From the NCBI GenBank assembly GCA_018435665.1, contig JAHDND010000192.1, positions 1-64,000 of the forward strand: a DNA stretch of 64,000 bases, read 5' to 3'. The notes below the pieces were generated by a model. It worked only from the letters and a program-made list of their open reading frames with translations, ran no database searches and was not told the DNA's origin. How positions within the stretch are numbered: the first letter of the stretch is position 1; every line of letters begins with the position of its first letter. Positions 35,399 through 44,689 of the stretch are shown here, in pieces. A program made the position numbers and the translations under genes. This DNA is from Candidatus Thiosymbion sp. (GTDB taxonomy: Bacteria > Pseudomonadota > Gammaproteobacteria > Chromatiales > Chromatiaceae).

Positions 35399-37504
35399 AT
35401 GAGCAATACTTCTCGTCTCCTCTTTCGTCTCATCCTCTCGACCCTGCTGGTTATCGCCAGCGGCTGCGCGGGGGCCCTTGCCCAGGAGGTGGCGGTCGGT
35501 GAACTGCAACCCAAGCCCCGTCAGGAGAAGACCACCCAGGTCATCAACAAGGTCCTGGAGCGGTTTCACTATCGCAAGGTGAATTTGGACGATGCCTTCG
35601 CCGACCGCATCATGACCGCCTATCTCAAGTCCCTGGATGCCAATCGCTCCTTCTTTACCCAGGGTGAGGTGGAACGTTTCGAACGCGAGGCCCGGCAATT
35701 GGATGACGATCTCAAGCGGGGTAAGGTCGAGTTGGGCTTCGAGGTCTTCCGCCTCTATCGCCAGCGGGTGGAAGAGCGCACGGCCTTTGCCCTGGCCGTG
35801 CTCGATCAGGGCTTCAACTTCGATCAGGATGAGACCTATCGCTTCGATCGCGCCAAGGCCGCCTGGGCCGCCACGCCAGCAGAACTGGACCTTATCTGGC
35901 GCCAGCGGGTAAAAAACGACTGGCTGGGCCTCAAGCTGGCGAAGAAGAAGGACGAGGAGATCCGCAAGGTCCTGCGGGAGCGCTACGAGGGCCTGGCGAA
36001 GCGGGTGCGGCAGTTCGACAGCGATGATGTCTACCAGACCTTCATCAACGCCTACATCGAAACCCTGGAGCCCCATACCAGCTACATGTCGCCCAGCACG
36101 GCGGAGAATTTCGACATCAGCATGCGCCTATCCCTGGAGGGTATCGGCGCGGTGCTCAAGGGCGAGGCGGATTACACCGAGGTGCAGCGCACCATTCCCG
36201 GCGGCCCGGCGCGGGTCTCGGGCCTGATCCATGCCGGCGACCGTATCGTCGGCGTCGGCCAGGGCCAGGACGGGCCCATGGAGGACGTGGTGGGCTGGCG
36301 CCTCCAGGACGTGGTCGACAAGATCCGTGGGCCCAAGGACTCGGTGGTGCGGCTGCAGATCCTGCCCAAGTCCGCGGGACCCGATGGCCCCACCCGGGAG
36401 GTGACCCTGGTGCGCAACGAGATCAAGCTGGAAGATCAGGCGGCCAAGGCCTACGTGGTGGACGATCTGCCCAACGCCCCCGGTCTGCGGGTGGGGGTCC
36501 TGGAGGTACCGGGTTTCTACCGCGATTTCCGGGCGGAGGCGGATGGCGACAAGAATTTTCGCAGCACCACCCGTGACGTGCAGAATCTGATCAACGACCT
36601 CAAGCGCCAGGGGGTGGACGGTATCCTGGTGGACTTGCGCGGTAATGGCGGCGGCTCCCTGACCGAGGCGACGGACCTCACCGGGCTCTTCATCGATCAG
36701 GGCCCCGTGGTCCAGGTCAAGGATTCCTTTGGCAAGGTGGACGTGGAGAAGGACCCGGCCCCGGGGGCGGCCTATAGCGGGCCCCTGGCCGTGCTGGTGG
36801 ACCGCAATAGTGCCTCCGCCTCCGAGATCTTCGCCGCCGCCATGCAGGACTATGGCCGGGCCATCATCATTGGCGAACCCACCTTCGGCAAGGGTACGGT
36901 CCAGACCCTGATCGATCTCAACCGCTACGTCCCAGGCAATGGCGAGGACCTGGGGCGGCTGCGGCTGACCATGGCGGAGTTCTACCGCATCAGTGGCGGC
37001 AGCACCCAGTTGCGGGGGGTGGAGCCGGACATCCTCTTCCCCACCGCGCCCCAGGGGGCGGAGCATGGGGAGCGGTCCCTGGAGAACGCCCTACCCTGGA
37101 ACAGCATCCTGCCGGCCAAGTACGACCGCGCCAAGCTTGGGGACCTGAGCGCCTATCGGGAGGCGTCCCAGAAGCGTATCGCCACCGACGAGGGTTTCCG
37201 CATGCTGACGGCGCGGGAGCGGCTGCTGCGGGAACTTGACGATGAGGAGATGGTGTCCCTCAAGGAATCAGAACGGCGGGTTCAGGCCGACCGGCGGGAG
37301 AAGATCCTCAAGGACCAGCGTCACGCCTTCCTGCGCACCCAGGGGGTGACGCCCCTGGATGAAGAGGCGGAGGACGTGGACGAGGAGGCCCTGGACGCCC
37401 AGCAGAAGATCGTCGACAAGATCCAGATGCGGGAGGCGGCCAGTATCCTGGCCGATGCCGTCCGCGCCGAGGCCCAGCGCGTGCGGGAGGCCAACCGGAA
37501 CTGA
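35399..37504 (+). CDS. prc: Tail-specific (C-terminal processing) protease
   Basis: A 701-residue periplasmic serine protease with a signal peptide (LILSTLLVIASGCAGALA; a Cys in the region could be lipidated). It has an N-terminal helical domain, a PDZ domain (about 245-325; GGPARVSGLIHAGDRIVGVG) and the protease core with a Ser473/Lys498 dyad (RNSASASEIFAAAMQDYG; PTFGKGTVQ) spaced 25 residues, as in E. coli Prc. A C-terminal DUF3340-like coiled region is present. It degrades periplasmic proteins with apolar C-termini and trims FtsI in E. coli. Confidence 0.95.
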   Translation: MSNTSRLLFRLILSTLLVIASGCAGALAQEVAVGELQPKPRQEKTTQVINKVLERFHYRKVNLDDAFADRIMTAYLKSLDANRSFFTQGEVERFEREARQLDDDLKRGKVELGFEVFRLYRQRVEERTAFALAVLDQGFNFDQDETYRFDRAKAAWAATPAELDLIWRQRVKNDWLGLKLAKKKDEEIRKVLRERYEGLAKRVRQFDSDDVYQTFINAYIETLEPHTSYMSPSTAENFDISMRLSLEGIGAVLKGEADYTEVQRTIPGGPARVSGLIHAGDRIVGVGQGQDGPMEDVVGWRLQDVVDKIRGPKDSVVRLQILPKSAGPDGPTREVTLVRNEIKLEDQAAKAYVVDDLPNAPGLRVGVLEVPGFYRDFRAEADGDKNFRSTTRDVQNLINDLKRQGVDGILVDLRGNGGGSLTEATDLTGLFIDQGPVVQVKDSFGKVDVEKDPAPGAAYSGPLAVLVDRNSASASEIFAAAMQDYGRAIIIGEPTFGKGTVQTLIDLNRYVPGNGEDLGRLRLTMAEFYRISGGSTQLRGVEPDILFPTAPQGAEHGERSLENALPWNSILPAKYDRAKLGDLSAYREASQKRIATDEGFRMLTARERLLRELDDEEMVSLKESERRVQADRREKILKDQRHAFLRTQGVTPLDEEAEDVDEEALDAQQKIVDKIQMREAASILADAVRAEAQRVREANRN

Positions 37505-37589
37505 CGGTTCCTGTCCTGGTTCTCGTCCCACATCCGGTGGTGGTCAGTGCTCCCGAGTGGGAGGCGGTTGGGGGCGGAGGGAAAGATTC

Positions 37590-39482
37590 ATGATGATGGA
37601 GCTTGTGGGTTATCGACGTCGCTTGGCGGCTATTGTCGAGACGGGGCTCTCAGGACCGTTCCGGGACGGGCGCGTTGGCCTGGAGAAGGAGGCCCTGCGG
37701 GTTTCACCGGCCGGCACGATCTCCGCCAAGCCCCACCCGCTAGCCTTTGGCTCGGCCCTGACCCACCCCTACCTCACCACGGATTTTTCCGAGGCCCTGC
37801 TGGAACTCATCACCCCGCCCCTGGCCGACGAGGGCGAGGTGCTGGGTTTTCTCGATGATCTGCATCGTTTCGTCCTCGCCCGACTTGAGGGTGAGATCCT
37901 CTGGGGGGCGAGCATGCCTTGCATCCTCGAGGGTGGGGAGCGGATTCCCCTGGCCCGTTATGGGTCGTCCAACGCGGCGCGGATGAAGACCCTCTACCGG
38001 CGCGGTCTGGGCTATCGCTATGGCCGGACCATGCAGGTCATCGCCGGGGTCCATTACAACTTTTCCTTCAGTGAGGACTTCTGGACGGGTTATCAGGCCC
38101 TGATGGGGCGCCTCGCGCGGGAGGCCCTGGGCGAGACTGGGACGGGGAAGAATCAGGCGGGGGACCTGTCGGCGGATCAGGCCGGAAAACAGTGCGGGTC
38201 GCCGGTTGCGGCGGCTGACCCATCAGGCCCAAGCCCAGGCCCAGGCCCAGGCCCAGGCCCAGGCGGATCGGCGGCCCCACACTCGGCCGGGCCGGCGGTG
38301 CTGCTGGCGGGGGCGACGCGGTCGGGTGGCGACCGGCTGATGCGGGAGTGGGCCCGTCTCGCCGAACTGGCGGCGGCGGATGCCGGTCACTTCCGCTCCG
38401 AGGTCTATCTGGGCCTAGTGCGCAATATCCAGCGCTATGGCTGGCTGGTGCCCTACCTGTTCGGTGCCTCGCCGGCGGTATGCAAGACCTTTGTCGAGGG
38501 TTTTGTCCAGGAGGCCCAGAGCGGGCTGGAGCCGTTTGACGACCACACCTTTTATTACCCGCATGCCACCTCTCTGCGCCTGGGCGATATTGGCTACCAG
38601 AATCGCCAGGAGGAGGGCACGGGGATGAAAGCCAATTACGACAGTCTGGACGCCTACGTGCGCAGCCTGTCCTGGGCCATCAGCACCCCCTGTCCCCATT
38701 ACGAGGCGATTGGGGTCAAGGTCGATGGGGACTACCGGCAACTGAATGCCAACGTCTTGCAGATCGAGAACGAGTACTACAGTTCGGTGCGCCCCAAGGC
38801 GGTGGTGGACTGGCTGGAGAAACCGACCCAGGCCTTGCGGCGCAAGGGCGTGGCCTACATCGAGGTGCGTTCTTTCGATGTCAATGCCTTTGCCCCCAAT
38901 GGGGTGGAGCCGGACCAACTGCATTTCATGGCGGCCTTTGTCCGCTTTTGCCTGCTGGCCGACAGCCCCCCGATCCAGGCGCGGGAGCGGCGCGCCATCG
39001 ATGACAATCTCCTGCTGGTTGCCCATCGGGGCCGGGAGCCGGGGCTCTGCCTGGAGCGGTGGGATGGCCAGGCGGTGGCCCTGCGCGACTGGGCCCTGGA
39101 GTTGCTAGAGGCCATGGAGCCGGTGGCGGAACTGGTGGACGGCGGCCTGGCGGCCGGGGCGGGCGGCCATCCTTCCCCAGGGCCCTGCGCGGCAAGCCTC
39201 GCGCGACAGCGAGCCAAGGTCCTGGAGCCGGACCTGACGCCGTCGGCGCGGATGCTGGCGGAGATGCGGGAGCGGGGGGAGAGCTTCTTCGCCCTGGCCC
39301 AGCGCTTGTCCCAGGCCCATCGCCGCGCCTTGCTGTCCCGGCCTCCTGACCCGGAGCGGCAAGCGCTGTTGGAAGAGCTGACAGGATCCTCGCTGCTGCG
39401 CCAGGCGCAGATCGAGGCGGCGGATGATCTCGATTTCGATACCTTCCTCGCCCGTTACCTGGGGCCGTCGGATTCGTCCTGA
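37590..39482 (+). CDS. gshA: Glutamate-cysteine ligase, with low-complexity insert
   Basis: A 630-residue ligase for the first step of glutathione synthesis, of the gammaproteobacterial GshA type (518 in E. coli). The core is recognisable: VGLEKEALRV, HPYLTTDFSEALLELITPP, HYNFSFSEDFW, and TSLRLGDIGYQN. The excess length is partly an insert at about residues 183-232 (GTGKNQAGDLSADQAGKQ, then PSPGPGPGPGPGG) encoded by hexamer repeats, and a shorter one near 515-535. The ATG at 37590 is followed by two more in-frame ATGs; GGAGGG lies 11 bp upstream. An in-frame extension upstream overlaps prc and is not credible. Confidence 0.92.
   Translation: MMMELVGYRRRLAAIVETGLSGPFRDGRVGLEKEALRVSPAGTISAKPHPLAFGSALTHPYLTTDFSEALLELITPPLADEGEVLGFLDDLHRFVLARLEGEILWGASMPCILEGGERIPLARYGSSNAARMKTLYRRGLGYRYGRTMQVIAGVHYNFSFSEDFWTGYQALMGRLAREALGETGTGKNQAGDLSADQAGKQCGSPVAAADPSGPSPGPGPGPGPGGSAAPHSAGPAVLLAGATRSGGDRLMREWARLAELAAADAGHFRSEVYLGLVRNIQRYGWLVPYLFGASPAVCKTFVEGFVQEAQSGLEPFDDHTFYYPHATSLRLGDIGYQNRQEEGTGMKANYDSLDAYVRSLSWAISTPCPHYEAIGVKVDGDYRQLNANVLQIENEYYSSVRPKAVVDWLEKPTQALRRKGVAYIEVRSFDVNAFAPNGVEPDQLHFMAAFVRFCLLADSPPIQARERRAIDDNLLLVAHRGREPGLCLERWDGQAVALRDWALELLEAMEPVAELVDGGLAAGAGGHPSPGPCAASLARQRAKVLEPDLTPSARMLAEMRERGESFFALAQRLSQAHRRALLSRPPDPERQALLEELTGSSLLRQAQIEAADDLDFDTFLARYLGPSDSS
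38227..38262 (+). repeat. Six GCCCAG hexamers within gshA
   Basis: One GCCCAA followed by five GCCCAG units, encoding alternating Pro-Ser/Gly. The frame is kept whatever the copy number. Confidence 0.9.
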
Positions 39483-39580
39483 CCCCGTACCCGCGTCGTC
39501 GATGCCGAAAACGGGGATGCGTCGTCTATAATGCTCGCCTTATGCATGGACATCGCGCCGCAACTTTCGGTTGCTCCAGG

Positions 39581-39678
39581 ACGGGGGCGTCTGGCGGGGG
39601 GCAACCTGAATCCATCCCTGGAGGCTTGGCGCCAGCATCCCCGCTGGTGATACCTCCGCCAGGCGCCCCCCGACCCTC
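39581..39678 (-). repeat. Dispersed palindromic repeat F1, copy C
   Basis: Read on the minus strand it follows copy A: GGGTCGGGGGGCGCCTGGCG, inner hairpin CCAGCGGGGATGCTGG, CCAAGCCTCCAGGGATGGAT, then CCCCCGCCAGACGCC. It lies between gshA and the TRAP operon and leaves little room for a promoter. Confidence 0.8.
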
Positions 39679-39754
39679 CCCTCGATGCCGGGGACTGATA
39701 GCTGTGGTGCATGCCTGGCTGGTTCCGTTACCCTTTTGCTTGGACGGATAACGC

Positions 39755-40777
39755 ATGAATATCAAGGTCCTTTTCTCCGCTTGGCTTGGTGTGCTCGGAC
39801 TGTTGGGTCCGCTGGCGGGCGTGGCCCGGGCGGAGACCATCTCCCTGACCTATGCCAATTTCCCCCCAGCGGTCACCTTTCCCAGCGTGCAGATGGAACG
39901 TTGGGCGGATGAGGTGGAGAAACGTACCCAGGGCCGGGTGAAGATCCGCACCTTCCCGGGTGGGACCCTGCTGGGGGCCAAGAACATGCTGGAAGGAGTC
40001 ACCGCCGGTACCGCCGATATCGGCAACTTCGCTATGAGTTACCAGCCCGGCCGCTTCCCGGTGGCGGAGGCGGTGGACCTTTATCAGGGTTTCACCAGTG
40101 CCAGGGTTGCCAGCCTGGTGCTCCTGCACCTGGTGGAGAAGTACCAACCCAAGGAGTTCGAGAAGGTCAAGATCCTGACCCTCTTCACCTGTCCGCCCAC
40201 CAATCTGATGACCAAGACGCCGGTGAAGTCCCTGGAGGAACTCAAGGGCATGGAACTGCGGGTGGCGGGGACCAGCGCCGAGATCCTGAAACTGCTCGGC
40301 GGCACCCCGGTGGCCATGCCCCAGTCCGAGACCCCGGAGGCCCTGCAGAAGGGGGTGGTCAAGGGTATCGTCTCCTCCCTGGAGATTTTGCAAGACTTCA
40401 AGTTTGCCGCCTACACCCCCTATGTGACCCTGGTTGACCTGCCGGTGGTCTCCTTCGCGGTGGTGATGAACAAGGCTAAGTGGGAGGCCCTGCCGGCGGA
40501 GGTCCAGCAGGTGATGAACGACCTGGTGCGGGAGCAGGCGGAATGGACCGGGACCTATGTGGATGCCCATGTGGCGGAGGCCCTGGCCTGGTCGGAGAAG
40601 GAATATCAGTTGCAGCAGTTCCGCCTGCCGCCGGCGGAGCAGGCGCGCATCGCCACCCTGCTGGCACCCCTGACCGCCGACTACATCAAGAAGGTCAGCG
40701 CCCAGGGCCTGGATGGCGAGCAGATCGTCAAGGATGTGCAGGCCTTCAAGGCCAAGTACGAGGCGGCGGGGAACTAA
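39755..40777 (+). CDS. dctP: TRAP transporter substrate-binding protein (DctP family)
   Basis: A 340-residue periplasmic protein with a signal peptide ending ...GVARAE (cleavage about residue 26). DctP features: GGTLLGAKNMLEGVTAGTAD, the conserved Arg region ELKGMELRVAGTSAEILKLL and ETPEALQKGVVKGIVSS. It captures an organic acid for the DctQM permease. Ligand cannot be read from sequence, but the operon carries an aryl-keto-acid oxidoreductase and an aryl-CoA ligase, which suggests an aromatic acid. First gene of the operon. Confidence 0.92.
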   Translation: MNIKVLFSAWLGVLGLLGPLAGVARAETISLTYANFPPAVTFPSVQMERWADEVEKRTQGRVKIRTFPGGTLLGAKNMLEGVTAGTADIGNFAMSYQPGRFPVAEAVDLYQGFTSARVASLVLLHLVEKYQPKEFEKVKILTLFTCPPTNLMTKTPVKSLEELKGMELRVAGTSAEILKLLGGTPVAMPQSETPEALQKGVVKGIVSSLEILQDFKFAAYTPYVTLVDLPVVSFAVVMNKAKWEALPAEVQQVMNDLVREQAEWTGTYVDAHVAEALAWSEKEYQLQQFRLPPAEQARIATLLAPLTADYIKKVSAQGLDGEQIVKDVQAFKAKYEAAGN

Positions 40778-40807
40778 GTAACCGTTCATCAACAACCGCC
40801 ACGCCTT

Positions 40808-40842
40808 AGCCCCTCTCCCTGCGCGGGGTTGGGTAGATGGGG
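40808..40842 (+). repeat. F3 palindromic repeat between dctP and dctQ
   Basis: AGCCCCTCTCCCTGCGCGGG then GTTGGGTAGATGGGG, a shortened F3 copy in the only sizeable gap of the operon (about 95 bp). Confidence 0.6.
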
Positions 40843-40872
40843 CGGGCCTGGGCGGTGTTTTTACCGGGAGCC

Positions 40873-41421
40873 ATGAGGGATTTCGTGAATACTAAGCCTT
40901 CTACCCCGACCCCGATGACGACGGCGCTACTGGGTTTTCTCTCCCGCGCCTTCCTGGTGATCGGCGGTATCGCCCTGGGGCTGCTGGTGCTTCTGGCGTC
41001 CGCCAACGTGGCGGCGCGCCTGTTGGGCTTGCCCTTCGCCGGGGCCTACGAGGTGGTCGCCTTTCTCGGCGCCCTGGTGACGGCCAGCGCCCTGGCCTAT
41101 ACCCAGCTGCGACGGGATCACATCATGGTGGACATCATCACCTGCCGCTATCCGCCGCTCCTCAAGCGGGCGGTGGACGCGGTGAGCGACCTGCTGGCCC
41201 TGGTGCTGTTCGGTATCCTGACCTGGCAGGTCTGGCGGTGGGGGGACAAGATCCGCCTGGCCGGGGAGCGGTCGGAGACCCTGCAACTCAGTTTTCATCC
41301 CTTCATCTACGGCGTGGCGGTAGGCTTCGGCCTGCTGACCCTCGTCCTGGCGCTGCAGATGGTGCAGGCGCTGCGGGGAGGGGGACCTAAACCGGCCGAG
41401 GCCAGTGGTACGCACTCATGA
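40873..41421 (+). CDS. dctQ: TRAP transporter small permease (DctQ family)
   Basis: A 182-residue membrane protein with four predicted helices: ALLGFLSRAFLVIGGIALGL, the AGAYEVVAFLGALVTASALA region, VDAVSDLLALVLFGILTWQV and FIYGVAVGFGLLTLVLALQM. DctQ is the obligatory scaffold subunit beside DctM. The ATG at 40873 has GGGAG 4 bp upstream. The stop overlaps dctM as ATGA. Confidence 0.88.
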   Translation: MRDFVNTKPSTPTPMTTALLGFLSRAFLVIGGIALGLLVLLASANVAARLLGLPFAGAYEVVAFLGALVTASALAYTQLRRDHIMVDIITCRYPPLLKRAVDAVSDLLALVLFGILTWQVWRWGDKIRLAGERSETLQLSFHPFIYGVAVGFGLLTLVLALQMVQALRGGGPKPAEASGTHS

Positions 41422-42722
41422 GCGGCCCGCTGCTGGGATTGGCGGGCATCGCGGCGATGCTGCTGATGCTCTTCTTCCTGCGGTTGCCGGCGGCCTTCGT
41501 CATGCTGGTGGTGGGGTTCTTCGGCTTCGCCGCCGCCACCTCCTTCGACGCGGCGGCAACCATGCTCGGCAGCGAGATCTGGTCGAGCTTTTCCAACTAC
41601 GGCCTGACGGTCATCCCCCTGTTCATCCTGGTGGGGGAGATCGTCCACTACGCCGGTTACAACAACGGCCTCTATTTCGCCACCCATAAGTGGTTCGGGC
41701 ATCGCCGGGGGGGACTGGCGATGACGACCATCATGGCCTCGGCGGCCTTTTCCGCCATCAGCGGCTCCAATACGGCCACGGCGGCGACCATGAGCGCCGT
41801 GGCCATCCCGGCGATGAAGGACTACAAGTACCACCCGCTACTCAACGCCGGGTCGGTGTGCGCCGGCTCGACCCTGGGGGTGCTGATTCCGCCAAGCATC
41901 GTGTTGGTGGTCTATGGGCTCTATACCGGGCAGTCAATCGGCAAGCTGTTCTTTGGCAACGTCATCCCGAGTGTCATCCTGACCCTTCTGATCCTGGGAA
42001 CGGTGATGCTATTGTGCTGGCGCCATCCGGACTGGGGGCCAGCGGGCGAACGGAGCAGTTGGCGGGAACGCTTGCAGGCCCTGCCGGAGGCGCTGGACAT
42101 CCTGTTGCTGTTCGGGGTGATCATGTTCGCCCTCTTCACCGGGGTGGTGACGGCGACGGAGGCGGCGGCGGTGGCGAGCTTTCTGGCCATGGCCATCGCC
42201 GGCCTGCGGGGGAAGCTGACCTGGCACAAGCTGGTGGGGGCCTTCGCGGCGACCCTGCGCATCTCCTGCATGGTGTTCATGATCGTGGCCGGGGCCCTGA
42301 TCTTCGCCAAGTTTCTGACCGTGACCGGCCTGCCGGCGGAGACGGCGGCCTGGATCGGTGACCTGGATCTGCCCCCCTGGATGGTGCTGTGGCTGATCCT
42401 GCTGTGCTACATCATTGGCGGCTGCATCATGGATGCCCTGGCCTTTCTGCTGGTGTCGCTGCCGATCTTCTACCCGCTGGTGACCCAGTTGGGCTATGAC
42501 CCGATCTGGTTCGGGCAGGTGATCACCCTGGTAACGACCATGGGCTCGATCATGCCCCCGATCGGGATCTGCTGTTACGTGGTGGCGGGGATGTCGGGAC
42601 TGCCGCTGAAGACGGTGTTCCGCAGTGCCATGTACTACCTGCCGGCCTATTTGTTCGCCATTTTGGTGTTGATGATCTCGCCCTACTGGACGGTGCTGGT
42701 GCTGTCCGATCTGGTGCGGTGA
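41418..42722 (+). CDS. dctM: TRAP transporter large permease (DctM family)
   Basis: A 434-residue transport subunit with about 12 membrane segments. Family-typical blocks are SGSNTATAATMSAVAIPAMK, CAGSTLGVLIPPSIVLVVYG and IIGGCIMDALAFLLVSLPIF, with TMGSIMPPIGICCYVVAG near the end. It drives Na+- or H+-coupled import of the acid delivered by DctP. It overlaps dctQ by 4 bp; the next gene's possible GTG at 42719 overlaps its stop. Confidence 0.95.
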   Translation: MSGPLLGLAGIAAMLLMLFFLRLPAAFVMLVVGFFGFAAATSFDAAATMLGSEIWSSFSNYGLTVIPLFILVGEIVHYAGYNNGLYFATHKWFGHRRGGLAMTTIMASAAFSAISGSNTATAATMSAVAIPAMKDYKYHPLLNAGSVCAGSTLGVLIPPSIVLVVYGLYTGQSIGKLFFGNVIPSVILTLLILGTVMLLCWRHPDWGPAGERSSWRERLQALPEALDILLLFGVIMFALFTGVVTATEAAAVASFLAMAIAGLRGKLTWHKLVGAFAATLRISCMVFMIVAGALIFAKFLTVTGLPAETAAWIGDLDLPPWMVLWLILLCYIIGGCIMDALAFLLVSLPIFYPLVTQLGYDPIWFGQVITLVTTMGSIMPPIGICCYVVAGMSGLPLKTVFRSAMYYLPAYLFAILVLMISPYWTVLVLSDLVR

Positions 42723-42745
42723 GGAAAACACGGGAAGGTTTTAGC

Positions 42746-44689
42746 GTGGCAATCGAGTTTTTGATGGGCAATGAGGCGATCGGCCTGGGGGCCATCGCCG
42801 CGGGCGTGGGCGTGGTGACCGGTTATCCCGGGACGCCTTCCAGCGAGATCCTGCCGACGGTCTCCAAGCGGAGTCCGGGCGGGATCCATGTGGAGTGGTC
42901 GGTCAACGAGAAGGTCGCGCTGGAGGTGGCCGCCGGGGCGGCCATGGCCGGGGCGCGGTCGATGGTGACCATGAAGCAGGTGGGCCTGAACGTGGCCGCC
43001 GATCCCCTGATGAGCCTGGCCTACCTGGGGGTCAAGGGCGGGATGGTGGTGGTGGTCGCGGATGATCCCGGGCCCATCTCGTCGCAGACGGAGCAGGACA
43101 CCCGCACCTTCAGCCTCTTCGCCAAGTTGCCGGTCTTTGATCCGGCGACGCCGGAGGAGGCCTACGAGATGATCATCGACGCCTTCGCACTGTCGGAGCG
43201 CCATGGGACTCCGGTGCTGTTCCGGCCCACCACCCGGGTCTGTCACGGCAATGCCCCGGTGAGGGTGCGCGAGGAACTGGCGGAGCGGCCAGTGCCGAAC
43301 TTCGTCAAGGACCCCAAGTGGGTCATCTTCCCGCGCCTGTCCTACGAGAACCACCTGCGCCTGGAGGCCCTGTTGCCGCGGATCGGGGAGGAGTTTTCCG
43401 CCTATCGCTTCAATACCCTGATCGGGTCGGGGCGGCTGGGGCTGGTCACCCAGGGGATCAGCACCGGCTATCTGGGGGAGGCCCTGGCGATCCTGGCGGA
43501 GGGGGCCAACCAGTCCCCGGAGCACAAGCTGTTGCGGCTGGGGGCGCCGCATCCCTTCCCCAAGCGCCTGGCGCTGGAGTTTCTGACCGGGCTGGAGCGG
43601 GTGCTGGTGGTGGAGGAGCTAGATCCCTTCATCGAGCGCGAGTTGCAGCGCCTGGCCGGGGAATATCACCTGCCGGTGACGGTTCTGGGCAAGGGCAGTG
43701 GTCATGTCCAGGTGGCGGGGGAGAACAGCGTCGCCGCCGTGACCCGGGTGGTGGCGGACTTTTTCGGCCTGGAGCCGCCGGTCAGCCCGACCTGCGCCGA
43801 CATAGTGGCGACGGTAGCGGCGGATCAGGCCCTGGGCACAGTCCCGACCGCCAGTTCAGCTACCCCCATGGCCGACAGCGTGGCGGTGGTCCCACCGAAT
43901 CCGCACCTCATCGAGCCCCCCCCGCGACCACCGGTGTTGTGCTCCGGTTGCTCGCATCGCTCCTCCTTCCTCGCCGTCAAGCTGGCGATGCGCCGGCGCA
44001 AGGCGGTCTTTGGTGGGGATATCGGTTGCTACACCCTGGGCAATGCCAAGCCCCTGGACATGGTGGATACCTGTCTGTGCATGGGGGCGGGGATCACCAT
44101 CGCCCAGGGGCTGCACCTGGTGGAGCCGGACAAGGTGCACTTCGCCTTCATCGGTGACTCGACCTTTTTCCATACCGGCATCCCCGGGGTGATCAACGCC
44201 GTCTATAACCAGACGAACATCGTGCTGGTGGTGCTGGACAATTCGACCACGGCCATGACCGGCCTCCAACCCCACCCGGGGACGGGCGATACCCTGAAGG
44301 GGGACATCAGCCCCAAGATCGATATCGCCGGGTTGTTGCGGGCCATCGGCGTCAAGCACGTGGAGGCCTGCGATCCGATGCGCTTCGAGGAGGCCAAGGC
44401 GGCGGTCGATCGGGCGGTGGCGGCGGCGGCCACCGGGGTGGCGGCGATCATCTACGAGTCACCCTGCATCCATCTCATCCCCTCCGGGCCCAGCTATGTC
44501 ATTGAGGAAGAGGCCTGTAAGTGCAAGCTGTGCATCACCCGCCTCGGCTGTCCGGCGATCTTGCTGGACGATGGCAAGGTGGTGATCGACGACGACCTCT
44601 GCTATGGCTGTGATGTGTGCCTGCAATTGTGCCCCTTCGATGCCATCAAGATCGTCGGCGCCGAGGCCCAGGCGGAGGTGGCGGGATGA
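42746..44689 (+). CDS. iorA: Indolepyruvate:ferredoxin oxidoreductase alpha subunit
   Basis: A 647-residue subunit of the ThDP and Fe-S enzyme that interconverts aryl pyruvates + CoA with arylacetyl-CoA + CO2 + reduced ferredoxin. Domains: N-terminal pyrimidine-type domain (GAIAAGVGVVTGYPGTPSSE, VNEKVALEVAAGAAMAGA), then ThDP-binding domain (CSGCSHRSSFLAVKLAMRR, FIGDSTFFHTGIPGV, LDNSTTAMTG) and a C-terminal ferredoxin-like part with Cys clusters CKCKLCITRLGCPA and CYGCDVCLQLCPFDA. GTG 42746 is preceded by GGAAGG. Downstream iorB overlaps by ATGA. Direction in vivo is unknown; in anaerobes it can run reductively. Confidence 0.93.
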   Translation: MAIEFLMGNEAIGLGAIAAGVGVVTGYPGTPSSEILPTVSKRSPGGIHVEWSVNEKVALEVAAGAAMAGARSMVTMKQVGLNVAADPLMSLAYLGVKGGMVVVVADDPGPISSQTEQDTRTFSLFAKLPVFDPATPEEAYEMIIDAFALSERHGTPVLFRPTTRVCHGNAPVRVREELAERPVPNFVKDPKWVIFPRLSYENHLRLEALLPRIGEEFSAYRFNTLIGSGRLGLVTQGISTGYLGEALAILAEGANQSPEHKLLRLGAPHPFPKRLALEFLTGLERVLVVEELDPFIERELQRLAGEYHLPVTVLGKGSGHVQVAGENSVAAVTRVVADFFGLEPPVSPTCADIVATVAADQALGTVPTASSATPMADSVAVVPPNPHLIEPPPRPPVLCSGCSHRSSFLAVKLAMRRRKAVFGGDIGCYTLGNAKPLDMVDTCLCMGAGITIAQGLHLVEPDKVHFAFIGDSTFFHTGIPGVINAVYNQTNIVLVVLDNSTTAMTGLQPHPGTGDTLKGDISPKIDIAGLLRAIGVKHVEACDPMRFEEAKAAVDRAVAAAATGVAAIIYESPCIHLIPSGPSYVIEEEACKCKLCITRLGCPAILLDDGKVVIDDDLCYGCDVCLQLCPFDAIKIVGAEAQAEVAG

